From contig JAJHSH010000026.1 of NCBI GenBank assembly GCA_022683945.1, forward strand, positions 1 through 62,094: DNA of 62,094 nucleotides, written 5' to 3'. The position numbers were made by a program, and so were the translations under genes. The DNA is from Candidatus Acetothermia bacterium (GTDB lineage: Bacteria; Bipolaricaulota; Bipolaricaulia; RBG-16-55-9; DRXL01). Of this stretch, positions 47,501-55,808 are shown in pieces. Positions within the stretch are counted from its first letter, which is position 1; each line of letters begins with the position of its first letter. A model generated the notes under the pieces. That model ran no database searches. It saw only the letters and a program-made list of their open reading frames with translations, and was not told the origin of the DNA.

Positions 47501-48365
47501 GCGAGAACCGCTCAGTATTAAAGTTCAACAACTTGGCAAGCAACTCCAATTGCTCTTTCTCCGTTTTTCCCTTCAATTCGTCAAATAACTCTTGCATATC
47601 AAAGAACTCACCGTGCCCGTCAAAGTGGACGACGTGATAGGGTTTACCTGCTGCTTTCGCTTCACGCAGGACTTGGCTCAATCGCTCAAAAGTGGGTGGG
47701 CGCAGTACATCTAACTGGAATGCTTGGCGTGCGCTGCCGGTCAAGCCCTTGATCAATCGGGCAGCCACAGAACGGAATGGCACGTCTTTTCTTCCACCAG
47801 GACGACAGATGACGAGCAAGATACGGATGGGGCCGCTCTCTTGAGAAAGCAGGCGAACAGGCTGCGCAGGGGTTGGCTGCGCGCGGACAAACGATTGAGC
47901 ACGCAGCGCAAGGGGCGTATCAGTTTTCGGATCGCGGATGAGCTCCCAAGGGATCGCGGCAGCCTCACGCACTTCCGTGACGATTTCGACGCGGGTTTCG
48001 TTCAGGAGTGCTCGGAGAGTGGCCCACAAATCACGGCCATCCTCACCCGACTGAAAAATTGCTTCGAAAAGTTCTACGCCGATTTCAGCCATGCGTTTTT
48101 CGATACGGGCCGCGATTTTGGGTGCGGGATCGAGGGGATACTGTAAATAATCTTCCAAATACCAGCGGATGTCCTCTTGCTCTTGCGCGGTCAGTTTAAA
48201 GTTGAAGCGGGCGTTGGCAATTTGGCGGGGTATCTCATTGCCTTTGCTATCTTTGCCTTCGAATGCGGCTTCGACATGGTAACGGTCGGGCTGAGTTTCG
48301 GCGTGCTGGGTGAGGCGGAGAGTGAATATAGGGTGCTCTTGCCGCGTTCTTTTCTTGCGTTTCAT
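44598..48365 (-). CDS. CHAT (caspase-like) protease domain + STAND/NB-ARC-like NTPase + TPR protein
   Basis: PYHVVHFDGHGEFFD and PLLTLNACQSAFAEA (CHAT His/Cys); FLGRDETLLALDRAFDTQSIVLLHAYAGSGKTATAAEFARWY (P-loop); C-terminal TPR-like repeats. Confidence 0.88.
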   Translation of the reverse strand: MKRKKRTRQEHPIFTLRLTQHAETQPDRYHVEAAFEGKDSKGNEIPRQIANARFNFKLTAQEQEDIRWYLEDYLQYPLDPAPKIAARIEKRMAEIGVELFEAIFQSGEDGRDLWATLRALLNETRVEIVTEVREAAAIPWELIRDPKTDTPLALRAQSFVRAQPTPAQPVRLLSQESGPIRILLVICRPGGRKDVPFRSVAARLIKGLTGSARQAFQLDVLRPPTFERLSQVLREAKAAGKPYHVVHFDGHGEFFDMQELFDELKGKTEKEQLELLAKLLNFNTERFSPELLYPETPREGGRGYLAFENPTSEYNLRFVDGPALGKLLVETNVPLLTLNACQSAFAEALASPQPIGEGDVHTQVRTFGSLAQEVMDAGVAGVVAMRYSVYVVTAAQFVADLYATLIQGNTLGEAVTLGRKQLHDQPLREIAFAPRPLQDWCVPIIYEAAPIALFPKLRTAAKLTISLSDAEVGRVKAHDLPQRPDVGFLGRDETLLALDRAFDTQSIVLLHAYAGSGKTATAAEFARWYAFTGGITLNGVEGRILFTSFEQYQPLPRVLDTIERVFGDMLENVGVHWLALNDEQRREVALQALKQIPILWIWDNVEPIAGFPTGTKSAWSEAEQKELADFLREAWETKAKFLLTSRRDERSWLGDLPARITLPPMPMQECVQLARAITEKYGRRLSDKDVNAWRPLLEFTQGNPLTITVLVGQALRDRRKTQKQIEAFVARLRAGEAAFEDEVSEGRSKSLGASLSYGFEHAFSEDERKQLALLHFFQGFVDVDVLRVMGGSDTDWCLPELSGLTHEAGIALLDRAADIGLLTAHGGGYYSIYTALPWFFKSLFDHYYSPLPSAREGQGVRAARAFVEAMGKLGNYYHSEYQGGNRDVIAALTAEEANLLHARQLARTHGWWWGITSAMQGLDVLYDHTGRRAEWARLVDETVPDFVDPATDDPLPEREEEWSFVTDYRVRLASEARQWAEAERLQRAQVDWTRQRAASALAAPPESLDAAQRNAIRTLAVSLDQLAIILREQSNPKCVTPPEEAISLYQRIGDRAAEAISAFNLGHAYMNIPVLCDLAQAERWYRRGLKLTDERDYLSRGKGLGQLGHVAWKRFKEARTADKPKEELLRHLNAALQFYYQALDLLPPNAVDDLAVTHGQLGNIYDDAGDLDRALHHWREAIRYNEAAGNLYGAAQTRFNVALALAQANRLADARVYADAALRNYETFGDRAAEDIQKTRELIADIEQARKGKGG
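45782..45821. repeat. Family B repeat in frame in CHAT-STAND gene
   Basis: ccctcactccctgcccctctctcgcagaggggagagggg; encodes SPLPSAREGQGVRAA. Confidence 0.75.
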
Positions 48366-48665
48366 GCTTTGAAAAGCCTACTTCCTTGAGAATTGCCTGT
48401 CAAGCCGCCGCCTGCGCCGAAACTTGCGATGCTTCTAGATGCCAAGAGCTGACGAGATTATGTGTCCACCTCAAGCATCAGAATTTCGGCTTCAAGCTAG
48501 CCTGCTTGCATAACTCGTTGGCTGTAATTCTATTAATCGTGCGATGCCTTTTGAAATGTCTTCGGCCTTCACGTAACACCTCGCTGAACCGCTTCTTCAT
48601 GCCTCTTGTCTCCTTCGGGGCATCTTAGACTAAGATCTCCCCTGGACCACCTTTCGGGGAGCAGG

Positions 48666-49007
48666 TCAAGCTGGCTGAATTTTCAGATCGAGCTCGCGGA
48701 TTCGCGACCGCAGGGGCCGGAGCTCTTTAACGTACACGTAGACGATCTGGCTGTCTGAGTCTTTGACTTGTTCTGCCAGCCTGCGGCTCCACGCGTTAAA
48801 CTCCGGGTCATCCTGGGTTTGCAAGCAAATGACGGCGCCGTCCGGGATTTTCGCCAAGATCTCGGGATGCTCGACCACATAACGGTCAAACTCCAATCCC
48901 AGCTCGCCGCTCTTGCGCTTGTAAAGCTCTTCCTCGGTGATGGTCGTCGGTCTGTCATTGCTCCTGACCCTTTTCCTGTTCTTGCTTTTGCTCTCGCTTT
49001 TGTTCAT
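48666..49007 (-). CDS. Small uncharacterised protein (DUF5647-like)
   Basis: LGLEFDRYVVEHPEILAKIPDGAVICLQTQDDPEFNAWSRRLAEQ. Confidence 0.65.
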   Translation of the reverse strand: MNKSESKSKNRKRVRSNDRPTTITEEELYKRKSGELGLEFDRYVVEHPEILAKIPDGAVICLQTQDDPEFNAWSRRLAEQVKDSDSQIVYVYVKELRPLRSRIRELDLKIQPA

Positions 49008-49312
49008 GCAAACTCCTCTCTCAAGAAACTCTCGCGATACTGCTCCCAATTCCTGTTTAGATCCACCTGCCCCAGCGTCAGAGCTTGCTCATCGCTCAGA
49101 GGCAGACGTTCTTTAATGATCTCTCCTTTCAGGTTCAGCCGGTCCCGATGCGCAAAGCCGTGAGCGTTATCGTAGCGCCGAGCCGGTTTCCACTGACCCG
49201 CGACCAAGATCTCCAGCTCAATCATAAAGCGCTTAATCTTACCGCGTTCTACCTCAAACTCGCAACGGATCCTCGCATCGCTATCCTTGGCTCGCAGGTA
49301 TCGCGTCGCCAT
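49004..49312 (-). CDS. Small uncharacterised protein, ATGA-coupled to downstream gene
   Basis: IRCEFEVERGKIKRFMIELEILVAGQWKPARRYDNAHGFAHRDRLNLKGEIIKERLPL. Confidence 0.65.
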   Translation of the reverse strand: MATRYLRAKDSDARIRCEFEVERGKIKRFMIELEILVAGQWKPARRYDNAHGFAHRDRLNLKGEIIKERLPLSDEQALTLGQVDLNRNWEQYRESFLREEFA

Positions 49313-49470
49313 GCTCATCAGTTTACTCTAACAGCTATCAAGCGAGCAAGCTTGTGAAACAAAACATTAATTAAATCACGACGTTTTACCGAACTTGCCG
49401 TAAGAGCTTGCCATCAAAGAAGATTTTCACTAAACTAAAGTCTCTCTGTTGAGGGAAGGGAGTAAAAGAA

Positions 49471-49692
49471 GTGGCTCAAGAGATCGTCGAAGCTCCGCTA
49501 GCAGGCAAGATCATGCGAGTGCACGTCAAGGCTGGCGACAAGGTGAACGAAGGAGATGTCGTCTGCACCATTGAATCTCTGAAGATGGAAAACGCCATTC
49601 TAGCGCCCGTCTCCGGCACCATTAAGGAAGTCCGCATCGCCCCCGGTCAAGCCATTAAGGCGGGCGAGGTCATGGTCACGATGGAAAGTTAG
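49471..49692 (+). CDS. Biotin carboxyl carrier protein of decarboxylase/carboxylase
   Basis: VEAPLAGKIMRVHVKAGDKVNEGDVVCTIESLKMENAILAPVSGTI (biotin motif E-S-L-K-M-E). Confidence 0.93.
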   Translation: MAQEIVEAPLAGKIMRVHVKAGDKVNEGDVVCTIESLKMENAILAPVSGTIKEVRIAPGQAIKAGEVMVTMES

Positions 49693-50825
49693 CCGAAGAT
49701 GGGAACGAGCGTCAAGATAGCTCCCCCGGCGACTACAGAAGCGACCTGCCCCGCGGTATTCGCACCGGCGGCTTGCATCAGCAAGTGATTATGAGGATCG
49801 GCTTCTAATCCCATCTTCTGCACGACCCTTGCCGACATCGGAAAGGCCGAGATCCCCGCCGCTCCGATGAGCGGGTTGACCTTACCCTTAGAGAGTACGC
49901 ACATAACCTTGCCCAAGAGCAAACCCGCCGCCGTCCCCAAAGCAAAAGCGATGATCCCCATAACGAAGATCGTAACGGTCTCCACTCTGAGAAAATCGGC
50001 CGCACCCATCATCCCGCCTACGGTGAGCCCTAAGAGAAGCGTGACGATATTGGCCATCTCGTTCTGAGCCGCCGAAGAGAGTCGCTCCACAACGCCGCTC
50101 TCTCGCAGAAGATTTCCGAACATCAGACAGCCAATTAACGGCGTTGCCTTGGGCACTATGAGACCCACTAACAGTATCGTCACCAGAGGGAAGAGAATCT
50201 TGGCTCTTGGAGAGACAGTTCTGCCCTTGGCCGACATTTTCAGACTTCTTTCTGCCTTGGTCGTGAGCAGTCTCATGATCGGGGGTTGAATAATGGGCAC
50301 GAGAGCCATATACGAGTAAGCTGCGACTACAATTGCCGGGGCGTACTTGGACCCTAATAAAGTTGAAACATAAATAGAAGTAGGGCCGTCGGCGGAGCCG
50401 ATGATCCCGATGCTCGCCGCGTCTTTTAAGCTAAAATCCAAAAGATGGAGCCAGCCATCCCCTAATAAATAGGCCAGCAAGAAGGTGCCGAAGATGCCGA
50501 ACTGGGCTGCAGCACCCAAGAAGATCGTGTACGGTCTCTCCAAAAAGGGGCCGAAGTCCATCATGGCTCCGATGCCGATGAAGATCAGCAATGGGAAGAG
50601 TTCTGAGTCGATCCCGGCCCTTTTTAACAGAGTAAAAAACCCGCCGTCATCACGCAATCCGCTCAGGGGGATATTGGCCATAAGAATCCCCACGCCGATG
50701 GGGATTAACAGAACCGGCTCGATCTTCTTGGCAATGCCCAAATAGATCAGAAGCCCTCCGACTGCTAGCATGGCGACTATCTGCCAGTTCAAGTGCAAGA
50801 ATCCGAAAAGATCACTGATATTCAC
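49689..50825 (-). CDS. Na+-transporting carboxylic-acid decarboxylase beta subunit (OadB/MmdB/GcdB family)
   Basis: LFPLLIFIGIGAMMDFGPFL...GIIGSADGPTSIYVST...GNLLRESGVVERLSSAAQNEMANIVTLLLGL. Confidence 0.93.
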   Translation of the reverse strand: MNISDLFGFLHLNWQIVAMLAVGGLLIYLGIAKKIEPVLLIPIGVGILMANIPLSGLRDDGGFFTLLKRAGIDSELFPLLIFIGIGAMMDFGPFLERPYTIFLGAAAQFGIFGTFLLAYLLGDGWLHLLDFSLKDAASIGIIGSADGPTSIYVSTLLGSKYAPAIVVAAYSYMALVPIIQPPIMRLLTTKAERSLKMSAKGRTVSPRAKILFPLVTILLVGLIVPKATPLIGCLMFGNLLRESGVVERLSSAAQNEMANIVTLLLGLTVGGMMGAADFLRVETVTIFVMGIIAFALGTAAGLLLGKVMCVLSKGKVNPLIGAAGISAFPMSARVVQKMGLEADPHNHLLMQAAGANTAGQVASVVAGGAILTLVPIFG

Positions 50826-50963
50826 TTAAGATTCTCCTTGAGTCAACCTCTCCAGCAAGATCATCGCTCCCAGCAATACTCCGAGAACCGCAAAGACCAT
50901 CGCCATCCCCAGAATGACAATCCAAAGAGCCGCTAGCATATTGGGTAGGGTCGAAGCGCTCAC
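50826..50963 (-). CDS. OadG-like small membrane subunit of Na+-pumping decarboxylase (not in ORF track)
   Basis: Own translation: VSASTLPNMLAALWIVILGMAMVFAVLGVLLGAMILLERLTQGES*; single TM, directly upstream of the beta-subunit gene. Confidence 0.75.
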   Translation of the reverse strand: MSASTLPNMLAALWIVILGMAMVFAVLGVLLGAMILLERLTQGES

Positions 50964-52123
50964 TTGAACGCTTGTATCCCCGTAATATCTTGTCCCAAGA
51001 TCAGCGTCTGAACGTGATGCGTGCCTTCCAGAGTGTAAACGCTCTCTAAGTTGAGCATATGGCGAATAGACTGATAATCTAACGTGATGCCGTTGGCCCC
51101 CAGAAGATCGCGAGCCAGGCGCGCTATCTTTAACGCCATCGCTACGTTGTTGCGCTTGGCCAGAGAGATCTGAACGGGCTTGGCCTTGCCCTCCTCTTTG
51201 AGCTGGCCCAGTCTAAAACAGAGCAACTGGGCTTTGGTGATCTCGGTCAACATCTCGACCAACTTCTCTTGCACCAGCTGAAACGACGCGATGGGCTTGT
51301 CGAACTGCACTCTCTGTTTGGCATACTCTACGACTTCTTCGTAGCAGGCCATCGCGGCCCCGACGGCCCCCCACGCAATCGCATATCGCCCTTGATTGAG
51401 ACAGATCAACGGGCCTTTCAGGCCTTCGACACCTAGAATATTCTCTTTGGGGATGCGACAGTCATTCAAATAGAGCTCGCCGGTGTCGGAAGCGCGCGCG
51501 GACATCTTGTGCTCGATCTTCGCTACAGAAAAGCCCTCGGTGCCCTTATCCACCAGAAAGCCACGAATCACTCCGTCGAGCTTGGCCCACACCAGAGCAA
51601 GATCGGCGAGTGTAGCGTTGGTAATCCACGCTTTAGTTCCGTTGAGAATAAAATAGTTGCCGTCGCGCTGGGCGACGGTCTCCATCGTGCTGGGGTCGGA
51701 GCCGTGTTCGGGCTCGGTCAGGCCAAAGCAGCCGACGGCTTCGCCCTGAATGAGCTTGGGCAACCAACGCTCTTTTTGCTCTTGGCTTCCGAATGCGTAA
51801 ATGGGATAGATGACCAACCCGTTCTGGACGGAACAAAAGCTGCGAATGCCCGAATCGCCACGTTCTAATTCCTGCATCGCCAGCCCATAAGCGATAGAGT
51901 CAATCCCCGCGCCGCCGTACTCTTTGAGCGTCGCCCCAAGCAAGCCTAATCCCCCTATCTTGGGGAGAAGCTGAGTGGGGAAATGTTCCTCTTCAAAGGC
52001 TTCTTTGATAATGGGGAGAACGTCTTCGTCTACGAACTGACGGACGGTGTTGCGAACGAGTTTCTGCTCGTGCGTCAAGAGCGCATCGAGATCGAAGTAA
52101 TCAACGCCGGAGAAGCTGCTCAT
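50960..52123 (-). CDS. Acyl-CoA dehydrogenase, glutaryl-CoA dehydrogenase-like
   Basis: CFGLTEPEHGSDPSTMETVAQRDGNYFILNGTKAWITNA...LLGANGITLDYQSIRHMLNLESVYTLEGTHHVQTLILGQDITGIQAF. Confidence 0.88.
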   Translation of the reverse strand: MSSFSGVDYFDLDALLTHEQKLVRNTVRQFVDEDVLPIIKEAFEEEHFPTQLLPKIGGLGLLGATLKEYGGAGIDSIAYGLAMQELERGDSGIRSFCSVQNGLVIYPIYAFGSQEQKERWLPKLIQGEAVGCFGLTEPEHGSDPSTMETVAQRDGNYFILNGTKAWITNATLADLALVWAKLDGVIRGFLVDKGTEGFSVAKIEHKMSARASDTGELYLNDCRIPKENILGVEGLKGPLICLNQGRYAIAWGAVGAAMACYEEVVEYAKQRVQFDKPIASFQLVQEKLVEMLTEITKAQLLCFRLGQLKEEGKAKPVQISLAKRNNVAMALKIARLARDLLGANGITLDYQSIRHMLNLESVYTLEGTHHVQTLILGQDITGIQAFK

Positions 52124-52126
52124 CAG

Positions 52127-53002
52127 TTACCTCCGCAATATAATGCTTGATAGTTGCGTCACAAGCTTTTCTGCCGCGCTGCGCCTGAGCGCAAAAGCAA
52201 AATGCAGCTGACGCCCCACAAAGACCTCTCTATAGTTATGCCCCTCTAGAGATAATCGCTGCTGCTCTAGCCGCAGGGCAAAATCGTTGTCTTGCAGCCC
52301 ACAGAGCGAGAGCATCCACTCCGAGCCGCCGTAGAGATTCGTCACAGCAATTGCGCTCTCCCAAGTGACGCGCTCGATAGGAGTGAAGAGCCAACCAGCA
52401 ATCTCGGCGAGCAGACAGAGCGAGGCCGTCGTATCGCCGCCACCGAACCCCCAAAGATCCCAACAAGCTCCGCACGCCCCCCGCAACGCCGGGTGATAGA
52501 GAAAGACGCGCTCGATCTTCTTGGCTGCTCCGATCCAGCGGGTCGCACGCTCTGTCTCCGACAAGAGCTGCTGCCAGCCCTCTGAGAGTTGGCGACAAGC
52601 GTAGGCCGCGCGCCCGGTGAAAGAGGCGCAGTCTAATCTCGCGATGAGCGTCTTCAAATTGCCGTGCTGGAGTTCATAAGCCGTGCGCAACATAAAGAGC
52701 GTCGCTGCACCGCTGAAGCTGTGAGCTACGACGTACAGTTCAGAGGGAACACGCTCCAGATAGCCGACGATCGCCTCAGCCCAGGCGAAGAGTCCCGCGC
52801 GCGCGGGCAGACTGGGCCGCAAGACCATCGCTCCCTGTTCACGCAGCAAGGGCGCGACGAAGCGCCAGTCGCGACCCGATCCGGGCCAGATGCCGTGAAG
52901 CAGCAGCCAGTGAGTTCTAGAAGGAGAAGTGGACTCGGCGAGAACGGGCTTAGCAACGGCCAGACTGCCCAAGAGTGCGAATGAGAGCAGCCAGCCTTTC
53001 AT
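52127..53002 (-). CDS. Secreted alpha/beta-hydrolase-fold protein
   Basis: HWLLLHGIWPGSGRDWRFVAPLLREQGAMVLRPSLPAR...LYVVAHSFSGAATLFML. Confidence 0.7.
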   Translation of the reverse strand: MKGWLLSFALLGSLAVAKPVLAESTSPSRTHWLLLHGIWPGSGRDWRFVAPLLREQGAMVLRPSLPARAGLFAWAEAIVGYLERVPSELYVVAHSFSGAATLFMLRTAYELQHGNLKTLIARLDCASFTGRAAYACRQLSEGWQQLLSETERATRWIGAAKKIERVFLYHPALRGACGACWDLWGFGGGDTTASLCLLAEIAGWLFTPIERVTWESAIAVTNLYGGSEWMLSLCGLQDNDFALRLEQQRLSLEGHNYREVFVGRQLHFAFALRRSAAEKLVTQLSSIILRR

Positions 53003-53014
53003 AGAAGAGATTTC

Positions 53015-53425
53015 CTAACGGACGGTCAGCTTGACCAACATGGCCATCGCGTTCTTCTCACAATTGCCCCGGAGGGGATTGCGACAGTAGAGGGGATCGT
53101 AGAGGGTATATTCGCCCGGCTGGAACTCGGCCAACGCTGTGCGCATCTGTGTAGCCTCGATACGATCCACAATAAGCACGTTCTGTTCTTTCCCCTGAAT
53201 GATGGCCATCGCCGCCAGACCGTGCGGCTTGGCCCCGGTGTTCCAGACAATAAAGCGTGCGCCGCCGGCGCGGATCTCTCTGATATCCGTCTGAATCGCC
53301 CATTCTTTCAGAGTGACTTTGATCTGCTGGTCGGCTGTCACACTGGTCTTCGGCGCGTCCACGAGAAAGAAGATCAAACCCAGCGCCACCACCGCCGCGG
53401 CCAGAATCATCCAAACGTAGTTCAT
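53015..53425 (-). CDS. Cupredoxin-like secreted/anchored protein
   Basis: IKVTLKEWAIQTDIREIRAGGARFIVWNTGAKPHGL... Confidence 0.6.
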   Translation of the reverse strand: MNYVWMILAAAVVALGLIFFLVDAPKTSVTADQQIKVTLKEWAIQTDIREIRAGGARFIVWNTGAKPHGLAAMAIIQGKEQNVLIVDRIEATQMRTALAEFQPGEYTLYDPLYCRNPLRGNCEKNAMAMLVKLTVR

Positions 53426-53484
53426 CGGTGTATCACCTGAGAGTTAAGATAACGGATAGCAGAGGCGCTGTCAACTTTTTGCGA

Positions 53485-53511
53485 GTAGGGGCGAGGTAAC
53501 CTCGCCCCTAC
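53485..53511. repeat. Family A palindrome GTAGGGGCGAGGTAACCTCGCCCCTAC, intergenic
   Basis: Perfect inverted repeat. Confidence 0.85.
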
Positions 53512-53527
53512 AGCGGATCTTTGAGAG

Positions 53528-54361
53528 TTACGGCTGGTAGAGTTTGACCTGCCCCCGAATCTCACCGGGGGGGTTGAGACCCGTGTGAATATTGACATAG
53601 AGTTCGCCCTTGAGCAGCGCTTCGACCAGCTCGGTTGTGAGCGCTTGCTGAGCGTCGTCCCGTTTCCAAACCCCGGTGAGAGTAGCGCTCGTTCCTGCGG
53701 GGCAGGCGATCCCCAGTGCCGGGCAGATCGTGCGCACGACGGGGCCAGCCTCTCCCGGCTTGCCGCGATGAAAGTGCATTGCTGTGACCGGGCCGCTCAG
53801 CCCGTTGTAGCCCAAAAAGAATCTTAACTCTGTTCTGTCGGCGCTCAGCACCATAGCCGCCGACCCGATAGCTCCTGATGGGGTCTCTGCCTTAGGAGTT
53901 GGAACTTCTTGGCCCACCGTGAGGACGGCTGCTAATAGAGTGGGCCCCGCTTGACCAGCGACGATCACCTGTCCGGTCATCATCGGGTGCAGCTTGCAGA
54001 AGTAGCCGTAGGTTCCGGGCTTATCGAATTTATAGCTAAAACGCTGCCCGCGATTGAGTGTAGGAGAATCGAAGATTCCATCGCGGCTGGTCGCCGTATG
54101 CGGAACAGAATCTTCGTTCACCCAAGTAACTGTTACTCCCACAGTGATGTTCACCGTCGCGGGATTAAAAGAGGCTCCTCCATAGCCAGAAGAGTCGCCC
54201 TGAATGCGCACGATCACTTCTTGTGCGCTGGGGGTTGACGTCTGTGGTGGCTCCGTCTGGGGCGGCGAACCACCGTGATAGGGCGCAAAAGCTCTCTCCC
54301 CCAGTGTTAAAACGACCGACAAGATCAAGACGGCTAAACCGAATACGCGTAACTTCGTCAT
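53528..54361 (-). CDS. Plastocyanin-like cupredoxin fused to CHRD-like domain
   Basis: FNPATVNITVGVTVTWVNEDSVPHTATSRDG...GTYGYFCKLHPMMTGQVIV; CHRD MVLSADRTELRFFLGYNGLSGPVTAMHFHRGKPGEAG. Confidence 0.85.
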   Translation of the reverse strand: MTKLRVFGLAVLILSVVLTLGERAFAPYHGGSPPQTEPPQTSTPSAQEVIVRIQGDSSGYGGASFNPATVNITVGVTVTWVNEDSVPHTATSRDGIFDSPTLNRGQRFSYKFDKPGTYGYFCKLHPMMTGQVIVAGQAGPTLLAAVLTVGQEVPTPKAETPSGAIGSAAMVLSADRTELRFFLGYNGLSGPVTAMHFHRGKPGEAGPVVRTICPALGIACPAGTSATLTGVWKRDDAQQALTTELVEALLKGELYVNIHTGLNPPGEIRGQVKLYQP

Positions 54362-54406
54362 ACTGCCTGCCTCCTTCTTGGCTTCCCTTCACTTCTTTAT
54401 TCGGTT

Positions 54407-55042
54407 TCAGTTCTTGACGACGATCTTGCCCACGATGTTATGCCCGTGCGGCCTGTGCGTGACGAAGAACGTCCCTTCTCGATCGGGCGTGAATTCGACA
54501 ACGGTCACTTTGCCCACGTCAACATTAAACGGCTTGACGCCAAAGACAGGGTTCTTGCCCTCTTCGTCGCTGCTGATGATGACGCCGGGATGAACCCCAT
54601 CGGTCGCGGTGTTAAAGAGCTGCACCGCTTGGCCTTTCTTGATCTCCACGAGCGGTGGGTAAACTGCGTTGTCTTTCAGACTGTGAATCAAGGCGATCCC
54701 CACGGCAACGGTCACCTTGCCGGTCATCGCAGGGTGAATGGCGCAGATATAGGAAAACTCACCCAAGGCGTTAAACGTGTGTGTGAAGGTCGCCCCGCGG
54801 CTCATATTTCCAGAGTCAAAGACCCCCGCCGTGCTGGTCACCGTATGGGCGAGGCTATCTCGGTTCGTCCAGCGCACGGTGGTTCCCAACGGAACCGTGA
54901 GATTCTGAGGCACAAAAGCAGAGTTCTGAATATTCACGTCCACCGTTGCGCCACTCGACTGCCCCAAAGGCGCGAACGCGATAGCTAAGCTCGACAGAGC
55001 CAATACGACAACTCCCACTAAAGAGATTCTGACAGAACGCAT
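54407..55042 (-). CDS. Two-domain cupredoxin (plastocyanin-like) protein
   Basis: FVPQNLTVPLGTTVRWTNRDSLAHTVTSTAGVFDSGNMSRGATFTHTFNALGEFSYICAIHPAMTGKVTV; second domain C-term TVVEFTPDREGTFFVTHRPHGHNIVGKIVV. Confidence 0.85.
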   Translation of the reverse strand: MRSVRISLVGVVVLALSSLAIAFAPLGQSSGATVDVNIQNSAFVPQNLTVPLGTTVRWTNRDSLAHTVTSTAGVFDSGNMSRGATFTHTFNALGEFSYICAIHPAMTGKVTVAVGIALIHSLKDNAVYPPLVEIKKGQAVQLFNTATDGVHPGVIISSDEEGKNPVFGVKPFNVDVGKVTVVEFTPDREGTFFVTHRPHGHNIVGKIVVKN

Positions 55043-55156
55043 GGCATAGATCCCTCCTGACTCAGATTTCATCAGACTGACTGCTTACTTCTCTTTTTTT
55101 TCTTGCGCTCTCACCCTCCTCATTCTCAAGCCCCACCCACTCGGTGAGCAAGGGCT

Positions 55157-55693
55157 TCAGACTCGTCGCTTACGCAGATAATCTTGGATCGTGCGCGCTC
55201 CGCCCAGCGAGAGAGTATCATCGGGGCAGCCCAGCGCGGCCTTCAGAGAACCGATCGCCAGTTGCATCTGCGCCCTGATCTGGGCGAGATTGTTATTATT
55301 GCGAGCAGAGATGGCCCGCTCTTGCGCAGCGCTTAAGAAGACGACCACGTGATCGGCCGCCGCACGCAGATCGTTGGCAAATTCGCTCTTGTTGATCTGC
55401 TCCGCGAGCTGCTTGGCCAGCGCGATAGCGCCGACATCAGCTGTCTGAGCCCCGTATTTGGGGTCGTAGCGCGAGGAGGCCGGCCCCTCCAAAAGATTGA
55501 TGACGCTCTGCGCATGCCACTGCGCATCGCCGGCGGTGAGCGCAAAGAACGAAAAAGAAGCGTTCTGCAACGCACTCTGAATCTGCCCTACCAAACGATC
55601 CGTGAAGAGCAGCAGCTCGCTTTGAGCGTAGCTCGACGTGCCGAGATGGGTTAAAAGCAGCGCGAGAAGCAATCCTAAAGAGAAGATCTTCAT
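55157..55693 (-). CDS. Secreted helical protein of unknown function
   Basis: Signal peptide MKIFSLGLLLALLLTHLGTSSYAQ. Confidence 0.6.
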   Translation of the reverse strand: MKIFSLGLLLALLLTHLGTSSYAQSELLLFTDRLVGQIQSALQNASFSFFALTAGDAQWHAQSVINLLEGPASSRYDPKYGAQTADVGAIALAKQLAEQINKSEFANDLRAAADHVVVFLSAAQERAISARNNNNLAQIRAQMQLAIGSLKAALGCPDDTLSLGGARTIQDYLRKRRV

Positions 55694-55808
55694 CGGCTTT
55701 CATCCCTCCAGATGTTAAGTCAAAAGTATACACGAACAGAGATTATGAAGTGAATAGAAAGTCCGTACTCCAACGGTGAGCGCTCGGTCATCTCAGGGTC
55801 AAGATCGG

